Positions 1 through 8,600 of a stretch of DNA of 24,027 nt are shown here, one piece after another. Origin of the DNA: Obelidium mucronatum (taxonomy: Eukaryota > Chytridiomycota > Chytridiomycetes > Chytridiales > Chytriomycetaceae); NCBI GenBank assembly GCA_025765595.1, contig JAIVFH010000372.1, forward strand, positions 1 through 24,027, read 5' to 3'. Both the position numbers and the translations under genes were made by a program. The notes under the pieces are model-generated. The model was not told the origin of the DNA. It did not search any database and saw only the letters and a list, made by a program, of their open reading frames with translations. Position 1 is the first letter of the stretch. The number at the start of each line of letters is the position of its first letter.

Positions 1-3000
1 GCCAGTGTTTGCGGGCCGCCGGTCTGTGCCGGCGCGTGCGCGCGTGTTCTTTTCGACGGCGCCGCCGACGTGGACGCACGCACCCACGCACGCGCACGCA
101 CCGACGCCGTTTGCGGCGCGCGACACGTTTGCGCGCCGCCACCTCGGGCCGACGGACGCCGAGATTGCCGCGATGGCCGCCGCCGTCGGCTTCGACTCGC
201 TCGACGCGCTGTCGCGCAAGGCCGTGCCGCCGAGCATCCACATCCGCAGCCCGACCCGCCTGGGCCCCGGTCTGTCCGAGACCGAGGTGCTCGAGCGCCT
301 CAGGTACATTGCGAGCCAGAACAAGGTGCTCAAGTCGTACATTGGAATGGGCTATGCCGCCGCCATCACCCCGCCAGTCATTCTGCGAAACATTATGGAG
401 AACCCAGCATGGTACACCCAGGTTGGTTGTTGTTGTATTTCTTTTCTTGGTTCCTTGTTTGTTTTCCTTGTTTTGAGTGCAAACAACTGACTCTTCTCAT
501 TTGTGCAATTACAGTACACTCCATACCAACCTGAAATCTCTCAAGGTCGTCTCGAATCACTCATCAACTTTCAAACAATGATTCAAGATTTCACCGGTCT
601 TGACATTGCAAATGCTTCTCTTTTGGATGAAGGTACTGCCGCTGGTGAAGCAATGCTCATGTGCTACACTGCTTTCAACAGAAAAAGAAACTTGTTTTTT
701 GTCGATGAACGCACTTTTCCTCAAACTATTGCCGTTTTGAAGACTAGAGCGGAAGGTTTTGGTATCGAGGTTGTTGTTGGTGATTATGAGGCTTTTGATG
801 TTGAGTCTCATGGTGAGAGTCTTATGGGTGTTTTGATTCAGGTTCGTTGTGTCTCTACTTTTCACCGCCGAAGGCGGGTCTTGCCGCCGAAGGCGGGTCT
901 CACCGCCGTAGGCGGGTCCTACCGCCGAAGGCGGTATTTTTCTTTTTTTTTCTTCATCGCCAAAGGCGAGTTCCACCACCGCCGAAGGCGGTATTTTTCT
1001 TTTTTTTTTTCATCATCGCCGAAGGCGAGATCCACCGCCGAAGGCGGATCTCACTGCCGAAGGCAGTATTTTTCTTTTTTTTCTTCATCGCCGAAGGCGA
1101 GATCCATCGCCGTAGGCGGTATTTTTCTTTTTTTTTTTCATCATCGCCGAAGGCGAGATCCACCGCCGAAGGCGGTCTCACTGCCGAAGGCAGTATATTA
1201 TTTTTATACTTTTGTTTCCATATCATCCATCCATTCATCCATGTCATCCATCCATATATCTATCCATCCATTCATTCATCCATTCATTCATCCATTCATT
1301 CATCCATGTCATCCATCCATCCATCCATCCATCCATCCATCCATCCATCCATTCATTCATCCATTCATTCATCCATTCATTCATCCATGTCATCCATCCA
1401 TCCATCCATCCATCCATCCATCCATCCATCCATTCATTCATCCATTCATTCATCCATTCATTCATCCATGTCATCCATCCATCCATCCATCCATTCATTC
1501 ATTCATTCATTCATTCATTCATCCATGGTCTCACTGCCGAAGGCAGTATATTTCTTTTTTCTTCCACGCCACCAAATGCGGTATATACTTTTGTTTCCAT
1601 ACACTTTCTTACAACAAAAAAAACAGTACCCAAACAACGAAGGATCCGTCGTGGACTACGCCTCCTTTGCTAAAAAAGTGCATGCCGTTGGCGGTCTCGT
1701 GACTGTCGCCACCGACCTCCTCGCCTGTGCCCTCATCAAATCCCCCGGCGAATTCGGCGCCGACATTGCTTTCGGAAACTCCCAACGATTCGGTGTCCCT
1801 CTTGGATACGGTGGCCCTCACGCCGCTTTTTTCGCCGTCAAGGACGAACACAAGCGTCGTATGCCCGGTCGTTTGATTGGTGTCTCCAAAGACGCCAACG
1901 GAAAGACTGCATACCGTTTGTCTCTCCAAACCCGTGAACAACACATTCGACGTGAAAAGGCGACTAGTAACATTTGTACTGCTCAAGCCCTTCTTGCCAA
2001 CATGGCGGCCATGTACGCCGTGTACCATGGTCCTCAAGGGATCAAGGACATTGCTCAAAAGGTGCATGCCTTGACATCTGCGCTTGCAGATGGAGTTGAG
2101 CAGTTGGGCCACAAGGTTGTCAACAAGGACAGCTTCTTTGACACGTTGACTATTAAAGTGAATGTGGATGCATCCGTGATCCATGCCGCCTCCGTAGAAG
2201 CCGGTATCAACCTGCGTCGCATTGATGCCTCTACTGTGGGAGTCACACTGGATGAGACTGTGAGCAAGTCGGATTTGGAGACCTTGTTGAGAGTGTTTGC
2301 ACGTGGCGACTTTGCTACACAGTACCAGCTTGGTTCTACCACTCCATACACTGCCCCTGTGCCATCCGTGGACGCTCTCGGTGCCTCGTTAAAGTCTGGG
2401 ATCCCAGCGTCGATGGTGCGTACCAGCCCATACTTGACGCACCAAGTCTTCAACTCGTACCACAATGAGACGGAAATGCTTCGATACATTTTCGCGTTGC
2501 AGCACAAGGACTTGTCGTTGGCAGACGCCATGATCCCCTTGGGTTCCTGCACCATGAAGTTGAACGCCACCACCGAGATGATTCCCGTTACCTGGCCTGA
2601 ATTTGGAGCGATCCACCCCTTTGTCCCAATTGACCAAGCGAAGGGATACGAAATCATGCACAAGGAGTTGGAATACGCCTTGAGTGAAGCGACTGGATTC
2701 GACAACATTTGTCTGCAACCAAACTCTGGTGCGCAAGGAGAATACACTGGTTTGCGTACAATTGTTTCGTACTTGCAGTCGATTGGGCAAGGGCAACGGA
2801 ATGTGTGTTTGATCCCCGTGTCTGCGCATGGAACGAACCCGGCTTCGGCGGCAATGTGTGGAATGCAGGTTGTGATTGTCAAGTGTGAGGAGAATGGAAA
2901 CTTGGATTTGGTTGATTTGAAAAAGAAGGCGGAGCAGTACAAGGACAAGTTGGCGGCTGCCATGATTACGTATCCGTCCACTTATGGAGTGTTTGAGGAT

Positions 3001-3982
3001 ACGATTGTGAGCGCGTGTCAGATTATTCATGATAATGGAGGACAGGTTTATATGGATGGAGCCAATTTGAATGCGCAGATGGGGCTTTGTAAGCCGGCAG
3101 AGATTGGGGCGGATGTTTGTCATTTGAACTTGCACAAGACGTTCTGTATTCCACATGGAGGTGGTGGACCTGGAATGGGACCCATTGGAGTGTGAGTTTC
3201 CTTTTTTTTCTTTTTTTGAAATGTGTGTGTTCCGATCTCCATTGTCGCTGAACTTGATTTTTTTTTTTCCTTTTAGTAAATCACACTTGGCCAAGTTCCT
3301 TCCAAACCATCCAGTTGTTCCAACCAGTGGACCTGATGGAATCGGACCCGTCTCTGCAGCCCCATGGGGATCCGCAAGCATCCTGCCAATCTCATGGGCC
3401 TACTTGAAAATGATGGGAGATGACGGTCTCCGAAAGGCAACGCAAGTAGCCCTGTTGAACGCCAACTACATGATGAAGCGATTGTCTGGAGAATACGAAA
3501 TCCTGTTTACAGACGCCAACGGTCTCTGCGCACACGAGTTCATTCTGGACACGCGTGTGTTTGGAGCTACATCCAAGGTGGAAGCCATTGACATTGCCAA
3601 ACGTTTACACGACTATGGATTCCACAGTCCAACAATGTCGTTTCCCGTGCCCAACACACTCATGATTGAGCCGACAGAGTCTGAGAGTAAAGCCGAGTTG
3701 GACCGGTTCTGTGACGCGATGCTCAAGATCCGACAAGAGATTCGAGCGATTGAGGAGGGCAAGCAACCAAAAGAGGGCAATGTGTTGAAGAATGCGCCAC
3801 ACACGATTGAAGTGTTGACTGCGGATACCTGGGACAGACCGTATTCGCGACAGGAGGCAGCGTATCCGATGGGAGTGTTGAGAAAAAGAAAGTTTTGGCC
3901 AACTGTTTCGCGTGTGGATGATACATTTGGAGATCGTAATCTGATTTGCAGTTGTCCACCGATTGAGGATTATGAGAATTGA
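1..3982 (+). CDS. GLDC: Glycine dehydrogenase (decarboxylating), P-protein of the glycine cleavage system, 5'-partial
   Basis: PLP enzyme that decarboxylates glycine and passes the aminomethyl group to lipoylated H-protein in the mitochondrial matrix. Exons: 1-421, 515-841, 1627-3191, 3277-3982; all junctions are GT-AG and keep frame. The visible part is about 1004 residues, against about 1020 in human, so only a few N-terminal residues lie outside the window; no ATG is seen in frame. The start is Arg/Ala/Ser-rich, as expected of a mitochondrial presequence. Family blocks seen: [91 protein letters not shown] and the PLP-lysine motif [18 protein letters not shown] (Lys codon 3136-3138). The C-terminus [11 protein letters not shown]...[10 protein letters not shown] fits the family. 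Exon 1 is strongly GC-rich and later exons are not. Intron 2 is about ten times the usual intron length here. Confidence 0.96.
865..1193. repeat. Cluster of GC-rich hairpin repeats in GLDC intron 2
   Basis: Fourteen copies of a 13-nt palindromic core, CCGCC-GAA-GGCGG and variants, start at 865, 884, 903, 922, 957, 979, 1016, 1035, 1054, 1088, 1107, 1144, 1163 and 1181. Stem variants are compensatory: CCGCC/GGCGG, TCGCC/GGCGA and CTGCC/GGCAG. Loops are GAA, GTA or AAA. Groups of two to four copies are separated by near-identical pyrimidine tracts. The copy at 1035 is nested in a further 7-bp stem, GAGATCC (1027-1033) with GGATCTC (1046-1052). It resembles in style the double-hairpin elements known from chytrid and blastoclad mitochondrial DNA, but sits in a nuclear intron. 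Confidence 0.9.
1223..1526. repeat. CATC/CATT tetranucleotide satellite with an 81-bp higher-order period
   Basis: About 300 bp of CATC and CATT units in GLDC intron 2. A variant marker, CATGTC, recurs at 1240, 1305, 1386 and 1467. The spacings are 65, 81 and 81 bp, so a block of about 20 tetramers was itself amplified, with one block four tetramers short. All frames are open or nearly so because the unit lacks stops; the predicted Ile-His-Pro-Ser polypeptide is an artefact. Confidence 0.95.
1527..1601. repeat. Second copy of hairpin plus flank, closing the satellite
   Basis: Positions 1527-1552 repeat 1174-1199 exactly over 26 bp, including one CTGCC-GAA-GGCAG hairpin. Positions 1584-1601 repeat 1205-1222 exactly over 18 bp. 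The tetranucleotide array is therefore bracketed by direct copies of the same hairpin-flank segment. The second copy also contains an imperfect palindrome-like remnant around 1567-1581. Confidence 0.85.
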
Positions 3983-4083
3983 TTTGACTTGTGGGAAGGA
4001 ATGGTGATTCTACTCTTTTTTGGTGCTTCAAGAGTGATTTGTTCTCTTTTTAGTTGTTTATTTTTTTTTCTTTATTGATTTTG

Positions 4084-4089
4084 AATAAA
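4084..4089 (+). promoter_or_regulatory. Probable polyadenylation signal of GLDC
   Basis: AATAAA about 100 bp after the GLDC stop and 39 bp before the next start codon. The 145-bp gap otherwise holds T-rich sequence and no other candidate signal, so GLDC 3'-end formation probably takes place next to the bL32m start. Confidence 0.45.
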
Positions 4090-4127
4090 TCTTCTTTTTT
4101 CTGTTGAGAAAATCAATTCGAAAAAAA

Positions 4128-4507
4128 ATGTCAACAATAGCAGCAACAGCAGTGTCAGCAGGAACAAGGAGGGGATGGCTGGCCGGATCATTGCTGGCAC
4201 CTCTAGTGAATCGGATGATTGCGCTGCCTATGGGATTGTGGATGCCAAGTATACTATGGGCCGTACCAAAAAAGAGGACGACGCATGGAAAAAAGGTGAG
4301 AGACTCTTTTTTTTGTAGTAGTAGCACTAGACAAGAGAGTAGAGAGATGAACAAAAGCCTCTTTATGTTCATGTGTAGAGACTTCGAATGAACTCGAAAT
4401 GGCTGCGACCAATGAAAAATATTATCCAATGCCCGCTGTGTGGAAATGCGACTCTTTTGCATCACGCGTGCAAGACGTGCATGCGAGGACTGAAGGGAGT
4501 GAATTGA
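4128..4507 (+). CDS. MRPL32: Mitochondrial large-subunit ribosomal protein bL32m
   Basis: Zinc-binding protein of the mitochondrial large ribosomal subunit. Exons 4128-4295 and 4379-4507 flank an 83-nt intron (donor GTGAGA); the product is 98 residues. The first ATG after an A-run is chosen. Residues 1-52 form a basic/hydrophobic presequence. The mature part begins near AVPKKRTTHGKK, the usual L32 start, and continues RLRMNSKWLRPMKN. The zinc site CPLC-x9-CKTC spans the last 30 residues (C-x2-C-x9-C-x2-C). In yeast this protein is matured by the m-AAA protease; that is family knowledge and not visible here. It lies in tandem with GLDC and mL45, all mitochondrial and on the same strand. Confidence 0.93.
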
Positions 4508-4514
4508 AGCTGGA

Positions 4515-4520
4515 AATAAA
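4515..4520 (+). promoter_or_regulatory. Probable polyadenylation signal of MRPL32
   Basis: AATAAA begins 7 nt after the bL32m stop, with a second AATAAA within the next 12 bp. The remainder of the 120-bp gap is A-rich up to the mL45 start. Confidence 0.45.
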
Positions 4521-4627
4521 ACGAAATAAACAAAAAGAAAAGCAGAGAGAAGACATGTAGAAGATGTGGATAGAATTTTGATCCAAGAAAAAGAAAAAGA
4601 AAAAAATAGAAAAAAAAAACAGAAAAA

Positions 4628-5345
4628 ATGCAAATGCAGAGGCGCCTGTACTCTGTGCTCCGCGGGTCGCCGGTGATGCTCAACATCCTCGACCCGTGGC
4701 TCCCGGGCCCCGTGTCGCTGTTCTCCGAGGCGGGGCGCGCCAACCTTTGGCAGCGCGTCCGGCGCGGGCTGAAGCACGGCGCGACGCTGTACCAGCTCAA
4801 GAAGCGGCGCGTGGCGCTGCCGCAGTTCAAGGCGGACGCCGCCGCCGCGTACTGCGCCGTCAACGACGCCGTCGCGCGGTAACGTTTGGAAAACTTTCTT
4901 AGGCGCGCCCGTCTAACCGGAAAACGCTAACAGCGCCGACAAGGCCGCGCTCGACTCGGCCGCGTCCGCGTCGTTCGCCGCGATGCTCAACCCGGAGCTG
5001 AAGCGCATCAAGCGCGTCGGGCTCGGCGCCTGGGCCGCGCACGGACCAGTCAGGGTCAACATCGTCAACATGGTCACGGCCCAGGCGCAGGGCGATCCCA
5101 GCAAGGGCGACAAGGCGGGGCTGTTCTGCCAGATCACAACAAAGATTGCGTCGACGCAGTCGTATGCCCTGTATTCACACGATAAGAAGCTGATTGGCGG
5201 TGATCCGGAGAAGCGGATGGATGTGGTTGAATACGTCGTGTTTGAACGGAAACTAGATGCCGACGATGGACGGCTGGGAATCTGGAAGGTGGCCGGAAAG
5301 ATTGCCACTACAAAGGATCCGGCTGAAGGAGATGATCAGAAATAA
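4628..5345 (+). CDS. MRPL45: Mitochondrial ribosomal protein mL45 (Tim44-like domain; fungal Mba1 family)
   Basis: Large-subunit mitoribosome protein near the exit tunnel that helps attach the ribosome to the inner membrane (family knowledge). Exons 4628-4878 and 4934-5345 with a 55-nt intron (GT..CTAACAG); the junction completes an Arg codon. The product is 220 residues. The start ATG follows an A-run and gives a basic presequence (MQMQRRLYSVL). The diagnostic C-terminal half of the Tim44-like fold is clear: CQITTKIASTQSYALYSHDK, then DVVEYVVFERKL, then IWKVAGKI. These align with human mL45 (TVRMHTRQTLAIYDRFGRL, DVLEYVVFEKQL, WRMHTKI). The first two-thirds is very GC-rich with nearly all third positions G or C, and this drops sharply near 5130. 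It could be called a generic Tim44-domain protein, but length and motifs favour mL45. Confidence 0.85.
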
Positions 5346-5372
5346 TGAATAAGTCTATTGTTTTTTAATTGA

Positions 5373-5378
5373 AATAAA
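5373..5378 (+). promoter_or_regulatory. Probable polyadenylation signal of MRPL45
   Basis: AATAAA 28 bp after the mL45 stop, inside the 91-bp gap before the next start codon. Confidence 0.45.
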
Positions 5379-5436
5379 TATTGTATTTGAAACGGCACTG
5401 AGGGAGGGAGAAGACAGTGAGATACGTTAATAGTAA

Positions 5437-6584
5437 ATGAATACAACTAGCCATCACTTGGCTGCTGTCGTTATTGCGCGATCATGGCGTCGCTGGCGAT
5501 ATCGTACTGTATTCCAAGCTCTTAAAGCTGCTCTTTACAAAGCCGTGAGTGGTGCCACACTATTCTCCTTCATCTTATTTTTTATTTCTATAATAGGAAC
5601 GTACTGTTTCAATAGATATTATGAAGAAGGTTTGCCCTCGTGAAGCAGAGTTTGTTCAAGATCCCATCACTCAACCGCGTGTGAGTTTTTTCAACGTGCC
5701 ATCGTTATACAACCACCGAAGGCTGTTTATCCTTCTTTTATTATTCGCCAAAGGCGGTATATAATATTTTCTTCCCTGTTGATAGTCTTCGATCCATCAC
5801 CATAAACTGAACATTCTATGCTATTCTGAATAAACAGGTTCGCTTTCGTTTCGGTGGAGAGCTGTTTCCGCCAAACATCATGTTCAAGATTTATACAAAA
5901 TCCGTCAATGTCCATTACTTTTCAGGAAATCGTTTGATTGAATCTGGATCTCAGGTAAAACTCAAGTTGAAGTTCAACATCTTAAACTGCTCCTTTATCG
6001 AAAAAATTGAATAGGCTGCACGAGACGCGTGCAAAGTTATGGGGACAAGAGCATTTACGGATCTCGTCCTCAACAAGGCAATGTATGTGAATTCTCGGCA
6101 TATTGCGGAACCATCAGACGTTACCAATCGCATGGAATATGTAAAGTACATGAATGAAATGGATCAGCTTGCTCCCAAGCATGGAGGGAGGAATAATGGA
6201 TGGAGAGAGCTTTCCTTTTCGTGTGAGTTGTGTTTATGGAGAATTCCGCCGCAAGAGTTTTTTTTTACGTTCTTTTGAAATAGCTATAACATGCCAAGCT
6301 ACTCTCTATGACAATAATTCCCTTTTGAGATCAAATACTGCATTGAAACCAAGACTTTCAAGCATGAAAAGGTGGAAGAGTTAACCAGTTTGTTTTTGTT
6401 TTATAACAACACATTTCCTGATGTAACCAAAAAAAGTAGGAAATCCAAACCACACACGGTTGCGAAACCCCATAATCATCATGTATCGCAACTACAAGTT
6501 GAACTCGAAGATGATTTTGTCAATTTATTCGAATGGACTACCAATTTACATTTGGGAGATTTGGAAGACTACATTGCTGTTTGA
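5437..6584 (+). CDS. C11orf65: C11orf65/MFI-like protein with N-terminal IQ-type motif
   Basis: Homologue of human C11orf65 (MFI, described as a mitochondrial fission regulator). Exons 5437-5544, 5597-5680, 5838-5954 and 6015-6222 are well supported. A frame-consistent end is 6284-6371 plus 6437-6584, giving 250 residues (human about 313). Matches to the family: an IQ-like helix VIARSWRRWRYRTVFQALK; PREAEF, as in human PKEAEL; VRFRFGGELFPPNIMFKIYT, close to human VRFRLGGVKFPPDIYYKIFT; NNGWREL; and a terminal DFVNLFEWTTNLHLGDLEDY, like human DEVLNWTNTLNFDEYIASW. The last frame is therefore real coding, but the exon between 6284 and 6371 and its weak donor (GTGGAA) are uncertain. The gene is convergent with DAW1, with 33 bp between stops. 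Its second intron carries a small hairpin repeat. Confidence 0.8.
5711..5765. repeat. Diverged hairpin repeat in the MFI-like gene, intron 2
   Basis: CGCC-AAA-GGCG at 5746-5756 is a core of the same type as in GLDC intron 2. It is preceded at about 5713-5726 by a degenerate ACCACCGAAGGCTGT and followed by TATATAATATTTTCTTC-like sequence, as seen after hairpins in GLDC intron 2. The intron is 157 nt, the longest in this gene. Confidence 0.6.
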
Positions 6585-6600
6585 GAATGTCTCCTTTATA

Positions 6601-6606
6601 TTTATT
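6601..6606 (-). promoter_or_regulatory. Probable polyadenylation signal of DAW1
   Basis: TTTATT on the + strand, i.e. AATAAA on the minus strand, 12 nt beyond the DAW1 stop and 17 nt beyond the stop of the convergent MFI-like gene. The two 3' ends must overlap or abut. Confidence 0.4.
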
Positions 6607-6617
6607 TTCTTCTTCAT

Positions 6618-8545
6618 TCATGATGATGATGATGATGGAAGTGATGAGGATTGGCTTTTCCATAGTCTTACGGTGTTGTCTTTGGATCCTATTTTTTTTT
6701 CAATTGCGGTTAGTTTTTCAATACCCTCCCACCACCACCCACTCTCTCCTCTCTCTCATATCTTTAGATAGAAAATAATACATAGTATCAAAGCGCTTTT
6801 TTTTCTTGTATGATTCGTTTTACCTGTTATAATACGGTCATCCAAATAACTGAACGCAGCATTAAAAACATCATCCGAATGACCCTCCAGCGTCTGCAAG
6901 CAAGCACCCGTCCTCGTGCTCCACACTTTACTAGTTTTATCTCGACTTGCAGTAACAACACGATCCCCATGCGAATTGAACGAAACTTTGGATATTTCAT
7001 TGTCGTGGCCTTTCAGTGTGAATAGAGTCTTGTACGTGTTGAAATCATGGACGATTGCGGTGCCGTCGGCGGAGGCCGTGACGAGTGTGTCTCCTGTTGG
7101 GTTTAACGCAATGTCCAGTACTTCATCACCATGTCCGCTTGGATAAAAGTTGTGAGGATCATTATTCTAGCTATTGTGTGTTCTTTACCTGAAGGTGTGT
7201 TCACATTTCCCTGTAACTACATCCCACGCTTTTGCAGTCCCATCCATGGATCCACTCACGATTTTTGTTGCTGCGAAATTGAAATGCATGCTGGTTATTT
7301 CGCTGCGGTGGCCTATGCATGTGTGAAGCAAATTTCGCCCGTTTCGGAAGTCCCAGATGTTGATTGTAGAATCAAAGGAGCCTTTGTTTTTAAAGTTATT
7401 TGTTTGAGTTACAACGAAATATAATTTAATAAAAAAGAAAAAGGGAAAAAGAAGGATACCAGTTGCAAGTAAATCTCCAGTGCTTGAAAATTCGAGCGCG
7501 ATTACTTCAGATGAGTGTCCCTACACTGTACGTTGAGTGTGTTTTTTTGCCCCTCCAACAAGCCCAAAAACCTTACCCTTAATTTAAACACTTCATGACC
7601 GCTTCGAATATCCCACAGAGTGCAGTGGTTATCCATTCCACCAGTGGCAACAAGTGAGCTGCTGGGATCAAATGAGACACAAACGATTTCTGCAGAGTGG
7701 CCTCGAAATGTATGCCTTATAGAGAATCCCCAATGTGCAATAGTTTTTCATTAGTGGTATATTTCGATGCAGCTTGATGTATACAATACCAGCATTGTCC
7801 CGTTTCCACTGACCACAGTTTAGCAGTTTTATCGAATGATCCAGTAACTATTTTATCACTAAAACAGAATTCAATCCCCCACCCACAAAGGCAATCAAAA
7901 AAAAAAGGGAAGCCATTTTTAATACTATACACGTTATACTCACACAATGCATATTGACTCACCCAAAAGGATTATTAAACGCCAACGCATAAACAACATT
8001 CTGATGCCCCACAAACGTCATCAACTCTCGCCCCGTATCAGAGCAAAACAGTTTACAAGTCCGATCATAACTCCCCGTAATGAACTTATCCCCGAGCTTA
8101 TTAAACGCGCAATTCGTCATTGGCATGGTGTGTGTGGCGATTTGTTTGGAAAACGCGTATGAAACACTCGTGTCGGAATATAGATGCAGTTTCTCGGCCA
8201 TTCGCGTCAAGAGACTGTGGATTGTTGAGAATCTGGATTGGCTGAGATGCTCTTGTTTGATTATTTTGTTGGTTGTTTCTTGGATCATGGAGGATAGTGC
8301 TTTTTGGTTCTGGTTCGCATTGGGGCCATTGGTGTTGTTGTTGTTGTTGTTGTTGCTGTTGAAGAGAGTTGATGATATGTTGACATCTTTTAGTTTGGTT
8401 TGGCCAGTTTCTGGATCTGTAAACTCGAGGATCAAAGCTGCCAAAAGATTCAAAACTTTAGAATGATCCCACCCCCAACATATCACAGCCAGTTTGAATA
8501 AAAACCTGGCGGAAAGTATCGAGCGCGTATTGTTTTGAGCTTCAT
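6618..8545 (-). CDS. DAW1: Dynein assembly factor with WD repeats 1 (ODA16 homologue)
   Basis: Cytoplasmic/ciliary adaptor that loads outer dynein arms onto intraflagellar transport (ODA16-IFT46 in Chlamydomonas, family knowledge). Eight exons on the minus strand: 8545-8506, 8437-7963, 7858-7790, 7715-7577, 7520-7460, 7381-7189, 7137-6824, 6688-6618; every junction keeps frame. The product is 453 residues (human 415). The N-terminus [14 protein letters not shown] matches human MKLKSLLLRYYPPG and fixes the start. WD repeats begin near residue 125: [20 protein letters not shown], then [20 protein letters not shown], then [18 protein letters not shown], ending [12 protein letters not shown]. Extras are a seven-Asn run at residues 42-48 and a C-terminal Ser5 tail. 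The first blade has CKLFCSDTG where CKLWD is usual. Its presence implies motile flagella. Confidence 0.95.
8334..8361. repeat. GTT trinucleotide microsatellite in DAW1 exon 2
   Basis: A run of TTG units on the + strand encodes the poly-Asn tract of DAW1 on the minus strand. It is an in-frame, length-variable type of repeat and accounts for part of the extra length of the N-terminal region. Confidence 0.9.
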
Positions 8546-8600
8546 TCTTTTTGTAAGTATAAGTTATTTATTTACTTTTTAAATATTTATCTTGAAAAAA
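8546..8600. promoter_or_regulatory. 55-bp divergent promoter region between DAW1 and MMTAG2
   Basis: Only 55 bp separate the two start codons, and the gap is rich in A and T with TATTTATTTAC- and AAATATTTAT-like stretches. Both start codons follow an A-rich stretch. Transcription start sites and both 5' leaders must lie in this gap or inside the opposite gene. Confidence 0.6.

Noticed and set aside
865..1193. CRISPR-like array
   Set aside because: The regular palindromes lack unique spacers; the gaps are repeated pyrimidine tracts, and the setting is a eukaryotic intron.
503..1702. Long open frames through the CATC/CATT satellite coding Ile-His-Pro-Ser repeats
   Set aside because: They lie in GLDC intron 2; the tetranucleotide unit lacks stop codons in any frame, and the exon-exon join at 841/1627 matches the P-protein family.
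4104..4391. bL32m start upstream of 4128
   Set aside because: The upstream extension has no ATG; the first ATG after the A-run gives a proper presequence.
5616..5643. Alternative acceptor at 5615 for exon 2 of the MFI-like gene
   Set aside because: It gives an immediate in-frame stop; the acceptor at 5596 keeps frame and adds residues that fit the family.
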